Shown piece by piece: positions 1 to 7,640 of a stretch of DNA of 17,875 nt. The DNA lies in NCBI GenBank assembly GCA_031428675.1, contig JANOYC010000109.1, positions 1 through 17,875 of the forward strand, in the 5' to 3' direction. The notes beneath the pieces were generated by a model. The model made no database searches. It was not told the origin of the DNA and saw only the letters and a program-made list of their open reading frames with translations. Within the stretch, counting starts at the first letter, position 1; each line of letters opens with the position of its first letter. The translations under genes were made by a program, and so were the position numbers. Source of the DNA: JANOYC01 sp031428675. GTDB taxonomy: Bacteria > Actinomycetota > Actinomycetes > Actinomycetales > Microbacteriaceae.

Positions 1-594
1 GCGGCCGTGCCGTCTGTGGTATTCGGCCTGTGGGGCATCAAGATTCTCGCCCCGGCGGTGGTTCCCTTCTACTCCTGGCTGGTCGACAACTTCGGTTGGA
101 TTCCCCTGTTCGCCCCGCCCGTGTCCGGCACCGGTCGCACAATCCTCACCGTCGCGATCGTGCTCGCCGTCATGATCATTCCGATCATCACCGCCATCTG
201 CCGCGAGGTCTTCCTGCAGACTCCCGTGCTGCACGAGGAGGCCGCGCTCGCGCTCGGCGCCACGCGGTGGGAAATGATTCAGGTCGCGGTGCTGCCGTTC
301 GGGCGACCAGGAGTGATCTCCGCGGCGATGCTCGGACTCGGTCGCGCCCTCGGCGAGACCATGGTGGTCGCCATGGTGCTTTCGCCAGCCGTCGTCATTT
401 CGTTCGTGCTCACCGGATCGGCCAACCCGTCGACAATCGCCGGAAACATCGCTTTGAACTTCCCCGAAGCTCACGGCGTCGGCGTCAACGCCCTGATCGC
501 CACCGGGCTCATCCTCTTCATCATCACGCTGATCATCAACTCCATCGCCCGGTTCGTCATCAACCGGCGCAAGGCGTTCTCGGGAGCCAACTAG
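1..594 (+). CDS. pstC: Phosphate ABC transporter permease PstC (5' truncated by window edge)
   Basis: This is the C-terminal 197 residues of PstC, one of the two membrane subunits of the PstSCAB high-affinity phosphate importer; the reading frame is open to the left edge, so the start lies outside the window. Several hydrophobic helices are visible. The EAA loop that contacts the ATPase reads HEEAALALGATRWEMIQVAVLP (about residues 78-99 of the visible part), followed by the typical PstC stretch GLGRALGETMVVAMVL. The stop codon TAG overlaps the GTG of the next gene by one base, as is usual for pstC-pstA. The identity is supported by these motifs and by pstA and pstB directly downstream. PstC and PstA are related, but the order and the downstream PstA-type protein make PstC the better call. 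Confidence 0.95.
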   Translation, partial: AAVPSVVFGLWGIKILAPAVVPFYSWLVDNFGWIPLFAPPVSGTGRTILTVAIVLAVMIIPIITAICREVFLQTPVLHEEAALALGATRWEMIQVAVLPFGRPGVISAAMLGLGRALGETMVVAMVLSPAVVISFVLTGSANPSTIAGNIALNFPEAHGVGVNALIATGLILFIITLIINSIARFVINRRKAFSGAN

Positions 595-1676
595 TGACCA
601 CGACGACGCCCGAGGCAACAATGACCAACGCGTTCACGGCTGGCCGGCTGCCCCGCTGGGCTCCGTGGGCAATCCTTGCCGGCAGTTGGGCGGTGTTCCT
701 CGGCGTCTTCGGAATCATCCAGGCGGCCGCGGGCGGCGATTTCAGCATTGCCGGCGCGCTGTTCTTCGGCACGATCCTGTTCGACGTCGTGCTCTTCGTG
801 GTTTCGCGCCTCGTCGAGGGCGAACGCCAAGCGCGCAATCGTCTGGTCACCTCGCTCGTGTCGACCGCATTCATCATCGCGTTGCTTCCGCTTGTCTCAC
901 TCTTGTTCACGGTCGTGACTGAAGGCCTGCCGCGCTTCGACATCGCCTTCTTCTCCCAGTCGATGCGCAACGTCGTCGGTGAAGGAGGCGGTGGCCTGCA
1001 CGCGATCATGGGCACGCTCATCATCACCGGCACTGCGACTCTCATCTCAGTGCCGGTCGGTCTCCTCACGGCGATCTACCTCGTCGAGTACGGTCGCGGA
1101 GCGCTCGCCCGGTCGATCACGTTCTTCGTCGACGTGATGACCGGCATCCCCTCGATCGTTGCGGGCCTGTTTGCGTTCGCGTTTTTTGCGCTCGTGATCG
1201 GCGACCCCGGCATCCGGTTCGGATTCGGTGGCGCGGTTGCCCTGTCGTTGCTGATGATCCCGGTCGTGGTGCGGTCGTCGGAGGAAATGCTCAAGCTCGT
1301 GCCGAACGAGCTACGCGAAGCGTCGTACGCACTCGGTGTGCCGAAGTGGCTCACGATTCTGAAGATCGTCATTCCGACGTCGCTCGCGGGAATCACCACC
1401 GGCGTCACGCTCGCAATAGCGCGCGTCATCGGCGAAACAGCACCGCTGCTCATCATCGCCGGCTTTACAGCGAGTATGAATTATGACCTCTTCAGCGACC
1501 GGATGATGTCGATCCCGGTGTTCGTCTACACCCAGTACGCGAACCCGGGCACCGATGTCGACGCCTACCTGCAGCGCGCCTGGGCGGGAGCGCTCACGCT
1601 CATCCTCATCGTGATGGCGCTCAACCTGATCGCCCGCCTCGTCTCTCGCATCTTCTCTCCCAAGCTCGGCCGCTGA
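594..1676 (+). CDS. pstA: Phosphate ABC transporter permease PstA
   Basis: A 360-residue second permease subunit of the phosphate importer. The GTG start overlaps the pstC stop (TAGTG), with a GGGAG Shine-Dalgarno seven bases upstream (582-586); a second in-frame ATG lies at 621. The N-terminus carries two extra hydrophobic segments (about residues 20-75) before the core permease domain, an arrangement I believe is common in actinobacterial PstA. The core contains the PstA-type sequence VDVMTGIPSIVAGLF, the EAA loop ELREASYALGVPKWLTILKIV and the conserved ARVIGETAPLLIIAGF. The frame stays open well upstream of 594 inside pstC, but that part is a shadow. It is transcribed with pstC and pstB, and in this family the operon is normally induced by phosphate starvation; no Pho box is visible because the operon promoter is off the left edge. 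Confidence 0.96.
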   Translation: MTTTTPEATMTNAFTAGRLPRWAPWAILAGSWAVFLGVFGIIQAAAGGDFSIAGALFFGTILFDVVLFVVSRLVEGERQARNRLVTSLVSTAFIIALLPLVSLLFTVVTEGLPRFDIAFFSQSMRNVVGEGGGGLHAIMGTLIITGTATLISVPVGLLTAIYLVEYGRGALARSITFFVDVMTGIPSIVAGLFAFAFFALVIGDPGIRFGFGGAVALSLLMIPVVVRSSEEMLKLVPNELREASYALGVPKWLTILKIVIPTSLAGITTGVTLAIARVIGETAPLLIIAGFTASMNYDLFSDRMMSIPVFVYTQYANPGTDVDAYLQRAWAGALTLILIVMALNLIARLVSRIFSPKLGR

Positions 1677-1700
1677 GCCGGAACGCACCGAAGGAATCCT

Positions 1701-2480
1701 GTGTCAAAACGCATCGAAGTCAACGACCTGAGCGTCTACTACGGCAAATTCAAAGCCGTAGAAGACGTGACGCTCACGATCGAACCGCGCACGGTCACCG
1801 CCTTCATCGGGCCAAGCGGATGCGGCAAGTCCACCTTCTTGCGCACCCTGAACCGCATGCACGAAGTGATCCCCGGCGCCCGAGTCGAGGGTGAAGTGCT
1901 CATCGACGGCAACAATCTGTATGGACCGGGCGTCGACCCCGTGCTCGTGCGCCGCCAGGTGGGCATGGTTTTTCAACGCCCCAACCCGTTCCCGACCATG
2001 TCGATTCGCGATAACGTGCTCGCCGGCGTCAAGCTCAACAACCGCCGGATGAGCAAGTCCGACGGCGATGATCTCGTCGAGCGCTCCCTCAAGGGCGCGA
2101 ACCTCTGGAATGAGGTCAAGGATCGCCTCGCTCTTCCGGGCTCTGGTCTCTCCGGCGGGCAACAGCAGCGCTTGTGCATCGCGCGTGCGATCGCGGTCTC
2201 GCCCGAGGTCATTCTCATGGACGAACCCTGCTCGGCACTCGACCCGATCTCGACGCTCGCCATCGAAGACCTCATCGAAGAGCTCAAGCAGGATTACACC
2301 ATCGTGATCGTGACGCACAACATGCAGCAAGCGAGCCGGGTGTCGGACCGCACCGCATTCTTCAACATCGCGGGCACCGGCAAGCCGGGCAAGCTCATCG
2401 AATACGACGACACCACCACGATGTTCTCGCGCCCGAGCGTGCAGGCCACTGAAGACTACGTTTCCGGCAAGTTCGGATAG
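1701..2480 (+). CDS. pstB: Phosphate ABC transporter ATP-binding protein PstB
   Basis: A 259-residue cytoplasmic ATPase that powers phosphate import through PstC/PstA. All ABC motifs are present: Walker A GPSGCGKST (residues 37-45), the PstB-typical Q-loop region FQRPNPFPTMSIRDNV, the signature LSGGQQQRLCIARAI, Walker B VILMDEPCSALDPIST, and the switch histidine in VTHNMQQA. The GTG start at 1701 is preceded by AAGGAA (1691-1696). It follows pstA by 24 bases, so it is the last gene of the pst operon here; no phoU follows. The length matches the family (about 250-260 residues). Confidence 0.97.
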   Translation: MSKRIEVNDLSVYYGKFKAVEDVTLTIEPRTVTAFIGPSGCGKSTFLRTLNRMHEVIPGARVEGEVLIDGNNLYGPGVDPVLVRRQVGMVFQRPNPFPTMSIRDNVLAGVKLNNRRMSKSDGDDLVERSLKGANLWNEVKDRLALPGSGLSGGQQQRLCIARAIAVSPEVILMDEPCSALDPISTLAIEDLIEELKQDYTIVIVTHNMQQASRVSDRTAFFNIAGTGKPGKLIEYDDTTTMFSRPSVQATEDYVSGKFG

Positions 2481-2505
2481 CCCGTCCGGGGATTAGGCTC
2501 CGCAT

Positions 2506-3258
2506 GTGACGACGATCGATCTCAATTGCGATCTGGGCGAAACCGTCAATGGTTCGCCGGTCGCTGACGACAGCGCCCTGTTGCACCTCGTCACGAGCGC
2601 GAACGTCGCGTGCGGCCTGCACGCCGGTGACGACGAGACGATGCGAGCCGTCTGCCGCGAAGCCGCCGCGCTCGGCGTGACGATCGGCGCGCATCCGTCG
2701 TATCGCGATCGGGAAGGCTTCGGGCGTCGAGCGATGGCTGTCGCCCCGCACGTGCTCGACGCCGATGTGCGTGAGCAACTCGACGCGCTCAATCGCAACG
2801 CCAGCGACGTCGGGGCGGTCGTGCGGTATATCAAGCCTCATGGCGCGCTCTACAACCGCATCGCCGTGGATCACGAGCAGGCGCGCGTTGTGGCGGCTTC
2901 CGCCTCTCGTGCGGGGCTCCCTCTCCTCGGCCCAGCCGAATCCGCAATCGACGCCGCTGCTGCTGCGTATCGCGTCGAGTTCTTCGCTGAGGCGTTCGCC
3001 GATCGCGCGTACCTCGCCGACGGGCGGCTCGCGCCGCGATCGCTCGCCGGGTCGGTGCTCACGAATGCCGACGAGGTCGCAGCGCGGGTAATCCGTCTCG
3101 TGGAGGACGGAACGATCGAGGCGATTGACGGAAGCGTCCTGAGCATGGCGCCGCAATCTATTTGCGTGCATAGCGACACTCCCGGCGCCCTCGCGCTCGC
3201 CGCCGCGCTTAGATCCCGACTTTCGAGCGCCGGCATCGCCGTGGCCGCGTTCGCGTGA
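2506..3258 (+). CDS. pxpA: 5-oxoprolinase subunit A (LamB/YcsF family)
   Basis: A 250-residue LamB/YcsF-family protein, the PxpA subunit of the three-part ATP-dependent 5-oxoprolinase that opens cytoplasmic 5-oxo-L-proline (pyroglutamate) to L-glutamate. Family motifs are intact: DLNCDLGE near the N-terminus, NVACGLHAGDD, IGAHPSYRDREGFGRR, and the central YIKPHGALYN. The GTG start at 2506 has only a weak Shine-Dalgarno-like stretch (GGGGATTAGG). Its end overlaps the GTG start of pxpB by four bases, and pxpB overlaps pxpC in the same way, so the three subunits are translationally coupled. It begins 25 bp after pstB with no clear terminator between, so read-through from pst is possible but not shown. 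Confidence 0.95.
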   Translation: MTTIDLNCDLGETVNGSPVADDSALLHLVTSANVACGLHAGDDETMRAVCREAAALGVTIGAHPSYRDREGFGRRAMAVAPHVLDADVREQLDALNRNASDVGAVVRYIKPHGALYNRIAVDHEQARVVAASASRAGLPLLGPAESAIDAAAAAYRVEFFAEAFADRAYLADGRLAPRSLAGSVLTNADEVAARVIRLVEDGTIEAIDGSVLSMAPQSICVHSDTPGALALAAALRSRLSSAGIAVAAFA

Positions 3259-3902
3259 GGCTCCTCGGCTACGGTGATCGCGGCATCCTCGCGGAATTCG
3301 ACACCCTGCAGGAGACGATGGCCGGCTATGCGGCGATGCGCACCTCAGAGCCGGCTGGCGTTGTTGAACTTGTGCCCGCCGCCCGCACGGTGCTCGTTGT
3401 GATCGACCCCCGGAAATTATCGTTGACCGCGACACGGCACTGGCTGTCAACGCTTGCCATCGACCCGAACGACACCGTGGCGGAGCAACCGAGCGGCACC
3501 GTGGTCATCCCCGTTCGCTACGACGGCGTGGACCTCGATCAGGCCGCAGCGATCGCCGGGCTGAGTACAGAGGCTCTCGTCGAGCTGCACACTGCCACGA
3601 CGTGGCGGTGTGCGTTCATCGGATTTGCGCCAGGCTTCGCGTATCTGTCGGGTGACGGCGTCGATCTAGCCATGCCCCGACGAAAGACTTCGCGACCCAC
3701 CGTGCGTCGCGGTTCGGTCGCGCTCGCGGGCGAATTCACCGGCATCTATCCCCGGGATTCCGCTGGCGGCTGGCAGATCATCGGCACGACTGACGCAGAG
3801 CTCTGGTCCCTCGACCGCGATCCGCCAGCCCTCATCGAGCCGGGATCCGCGGTGCGCTTCGAGCGTGCGCCCGTGGGCGCTGGAGGCGAGGTACGCGGAT
3901 GA
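3255..3902 (+). CDS. pxpB: 5-oxoprolinase subunit B (KipI-like)
   Basis: A 215-residue allophanate-hydrolase subunit 1 / KipI-type protein, PxpB of 5-oxoprolinase. It works with PxpC in the ATP-dependent step on 5-oxoproline. The diagnostic segment CAFIGFAPGFAYLSG is present at about residues 116-130, followed by the family-typical PRRKTSRPTVRRGSVALAG and a GGWQIIGTT stretch. The GTG start overlaps the pxpA stop (GTGA), and the stop overlaps the pxpC start (ATGA). Bacillus KipI, a homologue, is known as a kinase inhibitor of sporulation; the three-gene neighbourhood here points to the metabolic role instead. Confidence 0.94.
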   Translation: MRLLGYGDRGILAEFDTLQETMAGYAAMRTSEPAGVVELVPAARTVLVVIDPRKLSLTATRHWLSTLAIDPNDTVAEQPSGTVVIPVRYDGVDLDQAAAIAGLSTEALVELHTATTWRCAFIGFAPGFAYLSGDGVDLAMPRRKTSRPTVRRGSVALAGEFTGIYPRDSAGGWQIIGTTDAELWSLDRDPPALIEPGSAVRFERAPVGAGGEVRG

Positions 3903-4786
3903 CCGCGCTCACCGTGATCACCAGCGGACCGTTGTCGGCGATCGAGGATCGTGGACGGCACCGCCTTGTTCACGTCGGCGTCGGCCAGGCCGGGGCGATG
4001 GACCGAGCCGCTCACGACCTTGCGAACCGACTTGTCGGCAATGCGCCAGACGACGCAACGGTGGAGATCGTCTTCGGCGGGGCAGAGTTTGAACTCGACA
4101 CCGATGGGTGGGTTGCGGTAACCGCGGCGTGGGGACCGATCACCGTTGCCGGCTCCGCTGTCGAGGTCAACCGGGCGACGCTCGTGCGCGCTGGCCAGCG
4201 ACTGGTTATCGGGTTCGCGACGCACGGCATCCGATACTATTTCGCGGTGCGTGGCGGCCTCGCCGTCGCGCCCGTGCTGGGGTCGAGGTCGTGGGATTCA
4301 CTCGCGCGGCTTGGCACTCCGCCGCTAGTTGCGGGCGATGTCGTGCCGATCGGCCCGGTGCCGGTCACACCGGTGCCGACGCACGATTTCGCTCCGCTCA
4401 GCCCTCCGCCCACACGCATCGAGATCGACGTGCGACCTGGACCTCGCCTCGACTGGTTCGACGACGGAGCATGGGATGCGCTCGTCGACACGGAGTGGGT
4501 CATGTCTCCGCGCTCGGATCGCTCGGGCATTCGCCTGGACGCACGGCGCTCAGGCGGCGCCAGCGTTCTGCACCGCACAGAATCTGGCGAATTACCGAGC
4601 GAAGGGATGCTGCGAGGCGCGATCCAAGTGTCACCGGACGGTTCGCCAACCGTGCTCGCGGCCGACCATCCGCTGACCGGAGGATACCCGGTGATCGCCG
4701 TGGTGACCGATGCGACCGTTGACCGACTAGCCCAGTTGCGGCCAGGTCAGTCGGTGCGGATGATCCCTGTGAGCGGCCACGCCTGA
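3899..4786 (+). CDS. pxpC: 5-oxoprolinase subunit C (KipA-like, biotin-dependent carboxyltransferase family)
   Basis: A 295-residue KipA / allophanate-hydrolase subunit 2 family protein, PxpC of 5-oxoprolinase. The N-terminal signature is clear: ITSGPLSAIEDRGR followed by VGQAGAMDRAAHDLANRLVGN, a family hallmark of aromatic or glycine-rich turns before the MD and AN pairs. Later conserved parts include YYFAVRGGLAV with the product-site GSRSWD, SDRSGIRLD, and LPSEGMLRGAIQVSPDG. The ATG start overlaps the pxpB stop by four bases (ATGA). It is the last gene of the plus-strand block and converges on the rskA-like gene, with only 36 bp between the stops; I see no strong hairpin there. Confidence 0.94.
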   Translation: MTALTVITSGPLSAIEDRGRHRLVHVGVGQAGAMDRAAHDLANRLVGNAPDDATVEIVFGGAEFELDTDGWVAVTAAWGPITVAGSAVEVNRATLVRAGQRLVIGFATHGIRYYFAVRGGLAVAPVLGSRSWDSLARLGTPPLVAGDVVPIGPVPVTPVPTHDFAPLSPPPTRIEIDVRPGPRLDWFDDGAWDALVDTEWVMSPRSDRSGIRLDARRSGGASVLHRTESGELPSEGMLRGAIQVSPDGSPTVLAADHPLTGGYPVIAVVTDATVDRLAQLRPGQSVRMIPVSGHA

Positions 4787-4822
4787 TCGAGCATCCGCCT
4801 CGGCACATCTCGGTTCGAGCGT

Positions 4823-5719
4823 TTAGGCGCTGGTGATCGCGGTGATCGGCGCCGTGGTGGGTTCGTCAGAGCCGCCTCGAGGTTCAATGGTCACCCCGAC
4901 GGTGTCGCCAGCCGCCATTGCGCCGTCGAGCACGCGCCAGGTGGTGCCGTCATCGCTGACGTCAAACGTACCTGCCGGAATGATTCCGTCGGCGCGAATA
5001 TACCAAAGCTGGTATGTCTTGCCCGCCGGTAGTTCGTCGAGTCCGTCAACGATGAGCGCCGAAAGCCCGAGTTCACCGGACCAGACCAGGGTCGCACGTC
5101 CGCCGGACTCAACCTGCTCCGTCGCGCGTTGCACGTCGGATGCCGCATTGATGAGCGCAAGCTTGTCGGCTTGTGCCTGCTGGTAGCTCGCATTACCGAC
5201 GACGTTGGCGACGACGCCCCCGCCGATCACGAGAGCAACAGCCGCAGCAGCGGCGGCGAGCATGGTCATCGGGCGAGTGAACCAGCGGTCATGGGCAGCT
5301 TTAGCCGCGCGACCGCTCGAGCGGGGTTCGTCGAACTCGCCGCCGAAGTCAGCCTCCTCGGGCAGAGTCGCGGTTCGCGGCAACGAGGTCACTGGTGCGA
5401 CCGGAGTCGGCGTCGCTGCCAGCTCGCTCGTCGTCGTGTCCGCATCCGATTTCTCACTGGTCAGCGGCGGAAGTTGCGGTATCGATGACAGCATGCCCAT
5501 GATGTTGGCCTTGAGGTTGGCCGAAGGCACCACGGGCTCGACCGCGAGACCGAGCAGCGCAGCTGTCTCCGTCATGGCAGTCACCTCGTTTCTGGTTTCC
5601 TCGGACTCACCCAGTTGAGCCTCGAATGCAGCAAGTTCCTCTGCCGGCAGCGCATTGAGCACATAGGCAGCCGACGCATGGGCGGCGTCGAACGCTTCCA
5701 TCTCCGTGTCGCGCGTCAT
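4823..5719 (-). CDS. rskA: Anti-sigma-K factor RskA-like, single-pass membrane protein
   Basis: A 298-residue anti-sigma factor. The cytosolic N-terminal domain (about residues 1-80) has the helical pattern of anti-sigma ZAS-like regions (FDAAHASAAYVLNALPAEE) but lacks the HxxxCxxC zinc motif, as RskA proteins usually do. A proline- and threonine-rich linker (about 82-140) leads to one transmembrane helix (about 151-174). The extracytoplasmic RskA domain (about 175-298) carries the hallmarks LPAGKTYQLWYI and VTIEPRGGSDEPTTAPI. Its ATG overlaps the stop of the sigma gene (ATGA), so the partners are coupled. In characterised relatives the protein holds SigK at the membrane until regulated proteolysis releases it; the signal here is unknown. 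Confidence 0.92.
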   Translation of the reverse strand: MTRDTEMEAFDAAHASAAYVLNALPAEELAAFEAQLGESEETRNEVTAMTETAALLGLAVEPVVPSANLKANIMGMLSSIPQLPPLTSEKSDADTTTSELAATPTPVAPVTSLPRTATLPEEADFGGEFDEPRSSGRAAKAAHDRWFTRPMTMLAAAAAAVALVIGGGVVANVVGNASYQQAQADKLALINAASDVQRATEQVESGGRATLVWSGELGLSALIVDGLDELPAGKTYQLWYIRADGIIPAGTFDVSDDGTTWRVLDGAMAAGDTVGVTIEPRGGSDEPTTAPITAITSA

Positions 5720-6318
5720 GATGCCACCCCGAGTTCATCTCGAAGTCGCATCATTCCGTCACGGAGTCGTGTCTTGATCGTGCCGATGGGCACGCTCAGC
5801 ATTTCCGCCACTTCGCTGTGGCTGTATCCGCCGTAGTAGGCAAGGGTGACGGCCTGGCGTTGCAACTCAGTCAGTCGCGCCATGGCCTTCTCCACCCTTT
5901 CGTGCTCTATTCGAACTTCTACGGATTCGGATACGGAGTCATATGCCGGGTTGTAATCCCGGATTCCGATCTTGGTATCGCGGTCACGCCCTGCTTGCGA
6001 GGCGCGAACCCTGTCGATCGCTCGACGATGGGCCATGGTCAGAATCCAACTCATCGCCCCTCCCTTGTTCGGATCAAACCGCGTTACGGTTTGCCAGATC
6101 TCTAGGAAAACTTCCTGTGCAACTTCTTCGGACTGCGCAGGATCCTTGAGAACACGACGGATGAGACCGAGCACGCGAGGGGCGATCTGGTCGTACAGCT
6201 CCGAAAAAGCGAGCTGGTCGCCCGTCGCTATCCGGGCGAGGAGCGCCTCTGTTCCTGCGATCGCCTGTGGTTCTGTGGCGTTGACGGCGTCGCTGGAGTG
6301 GGGCACGAGCTTAAGCAT
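5716..6318 (-). CDS. sigK: ECF RNA polymerase sigma factor, SigK type
   Basis: A 200-residue ECF sigma factor. Region 2 spans about FSELYDQIAPRVLGLIRRV to SWILTMAHRRAIDRVRAS, which includes the SigK-like LTMAHRRAIDRVR; region 4 is LTELQRQAVTLAYYGGYSHSEVAEML with the helix-turn-helix ending in GTIKTRLRDGMMRLRDEL. I start it at the ATG at 6318, which follows the stop of the upstream membrane gene by one base; an in-frame GTG at 6342 would give 208 residues and overlap that gene, and neither has a good Shine-Dalgarno. Direct coupling to the rskA-like gene supports the SigK type. It is the second gene of a likely three-gene unit transcribed from near 6764. Confidence 0.92.
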   Translation of the reverse strand: MLKLVPHSSDAVNATEPQAIAGTEALLARIATGDQLAFSELYDQIAPRVLGLIRRVLKDPAQSEEVAQEVFLEIWQTVTRFDPNKGGAMSWILTMAHRRAIDRVRASQAGRDRDTKIGIRDYNPAYDSVSESVEVRIEHERVEKAMARLTELQRQAVTLAYYGGYSHSEVAEMLSVPIGTIKTRLRDGMMRLRDELGVAS

Positions 6319-6319
6319 G

Positions 6320-6739
6320 TCAGGTTCGTTTCGCTGCCGCACGACGACGCGGTAGAGCGAGGGCGATAATCGCGCCGCCGATCAGAGCGATCGCTTGCGT
6401 GACCGCCGCGAGAACCTTGTCGGTGTACCACGACGGTTCGAAGATGACGGGCAAGCCGATAGCGCTCAGGTCGAGCGGAACCGCAACGGTGATCAGGATG
6501 AGGGCGAGTCCTCCTCCTGCCACGAGAGCGGCAATTGCACCGGTCCACCACCGCGCCAGAACGAGCACGAGGATCGCGACCAGGACGTTTACCACCGCCT
6601 GAATGCGGAACAAGTCACCCTGGCTGACGAGAGTTCCGGTGATCGCATCGAACGGTTCAGCGAGCCGGAAGTGCACCCACGCGTTGATGAGAAGAGCGAT
6701 CGCCGTCCAGATCCGGGCGGCGATGAGGAATATCTTCAT
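6320..6739 (-). CDS. Small four-helix integral membrane protein of unknown function
   Basis: A 139-residue protein with four predicted transmembrane helices (about residues 4-22, 47-64, 67-90 and 108-131) and a basic C-terminus (RRRAAAKR). I do not recognise a characterised family. The start at 6739 is chosen over an upstream in-frame start at 6799 because a perfect AGGAGG (6745-6750) sits five bases before this ATG and the upstream part looks like non-coding leader. A sigma-70-like promoter lies at 6771-6799. It is followed immediately by the sigK-like gene, so it probably belongs to the sigma/anti-sigma transcript and may have a role in the envelope, but no function can be read from the sequence. 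Confidence 0.8.
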   Translation of the reverse strand: MKIFLIAARIWTAIALLINAWVHFRLAEPFDAITGTLVSQGDLFRIQAVVNVLVAILVLVLARWWTGAIAALVAGGGLALILITVAVPLDLSAIGLPVIFEPSWYTDKVLAAVTQAIALIGGAIIALALPRRRAAAKRT

Positions 6740-6770
6740 GGTGTCCTCCTCGACGATGGGTGTGCGTTCC

Positions 6771-6799
6771 GTTGTAGTGCTCGCCCCCATTCGAGGCAA
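6771..6799 (-). promoter_or_regulatory. Predicted sigma-70-type promoter for the membrane protein-sigK-rskA unit
   Basis: On the minus strand, -35 TTGCCT (6799-6794) and -10 TACAAC (6776-6771) are separated by exactly 17 bp. The implied start site is near 6764, giving a leader of about 25 bases that contains the AGGAGG of the 6739 start. The -35 box begins seven bases after the terminator hairpin of the upstream unit. It does not match the CCATCC/CCGAAT consensus described for mycobacterial SigK. Confidence 0.45.
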
Positions 6800-6805
6800 G
6801 AGTGT

Positions 6806-6838
6806 GCCGGTGGGAAGCGGGTCACGCTTCCCACCGGC
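6806..6838 (-). terminator. Strong hairpin, likely terminator of the cupredoxin/lipoprotein unit
   Basis: A perfect 14-bp inverted repeat: GCCGGTGGGAAGCG (6806-6819) and CGCTTCCCACCGGC (6825-6838), with a five-base loop. It lies 53 bases after the stop of the lipoprotein gene on the minus strand. There is no good U-tract on either side, which is common for actinobacterial terminators. It separates the lipoprotein unit from the promoter at 6771-6799. Confidence 0.7.
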
Positions 6839-6891
6839 GGTGGATCATCCGAATCGGATCATCCGGTGCATCCAGTGGTTACTGGTTGTGG

Positions 6892-7569
6892 TTACTGGAT
6901 GCCCTTGTTGGTTGCAATGCCACCGGCGAGCGCCTGAGCGGTCATCGGCATGTGACCAGCGGCTTCCTTGAGGAGACCGTAGTAGGCCGGGTCGCCAGCG
7001 ATGTCAGCGTCGATCGCTGCGAGCAACGAGACGGCGTGCATCTCGAGCTCACCCTGGACTGCCTCGGCGGGCAGCTCGGGAACGACGGAGTTGATCAACT
7101 GGCCGAACGAAACGGCGTAGCCGTTGAGGTCGGACACGGCCTGGTCGACGCCAGCCTGGTCACCGGTCGCCTTGGCAACGGTGTAGTTGACGAAGAACGG
7201 GATGTGCGAGCGCCATGAGTCGAGGAACGGCTGCTCGGCCTCCGGGTACGCGGAACCGACGAGCTTCGACACCTCGACGGAGTTCTCGTCGAGCGCGGCG
7301 ACAGCAGCGCCGACCTTCTCGGTGGTGAGGTTTCCGCCATCCTGTAGCGCCTGGTGAATCGCGGCACCCGCGAGGTAGACGTGGTCAGCGAGCAACGCGG
7401 TGAGCGCGGCGCGCAGGCCCGCTCCGTCGCTGTTGACGGTGTCCACAACTTCGGCCGCCGGAGCGGATGCTTCGGTGGTCGGCTCGGTCTCGGTGGCTGC
7501 TGCGGAGCATCCGGTGAGGGCGAGGGCCGCGGCGAGGCCGAGACCGGCGAAGGCTGTTACTTTACGCAT
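6892..7569 (-). CDS. Predicted lipoprotein with helical repeats, function unknown
   Basis: A 225-residue exported protein. The signal peptide ends in a lipobox LTGC (cysteine 21), followed by an A/T/E-rich linker. The rest looks all-helical and seems to contain two related helical blocks: one around LRAALTALLADHVYLAGAAI and one around ELEMHAVSLLAAIDADIAGD, with conserved-looking histidines in ADHVYL, RSHIPFF, EMHAVS and GHMPM. The ATG at 7569 is preferred over 7575 because AAGGAG then lies seven bases upstream instead of one. It sits 71 bases after a cupredoxin lipoprotein, so a metal-related role outside the membrane is possible, but this is inference; I do not recognise a characterised family. 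Confidence 0.85.
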   Translation of the reverse strand: MRKVTAFAGLGLAAALALTGCSAAATETEPTTEASAPAAEVVDTVNSDGAGLRAALTALLADHVYLAGAAIHQALQDGGNLTTEKVGAAVAALDENSVEVSKLVGSAYPEAEQPFLDSWRSHIPFFVNYTVAKATGDQAGVDQAVSDLNGYAVSFGQLINSVVPELPAEAVQGELEMHAVSLLAAIDADIAGDPAYYGLLKEAAGHMPMTAQALAGGIATNKGIQ

Positions 7570-7640
7570 TGTCATTCTCCTTGTTAGTGATTACGGTGCA
7601 TTTCCCAGATGCGAGGTTCAGTCGTGGGTACTGCGGTCGC

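Noticed and set aside
30..593. Upstream extension of the pstA frame
   Set aside because: It lies in another frame of pstC, is Arg/His-rich and has no permease features. The GTG at 594 has a Shine-Dalgarno and a proper N-terminus.
2395..3450. Long minus-strand frame opposite pxpA
   Set aside because: It is Arg-rich with no domain or start signal, the usual antisense shadow in GC-rich coding DNA.
4787..4822. Terminator between the convergent pxpC and rskA-like genes
   Set aside because: No stem longer than a few base pairs was found in the 36 bp.
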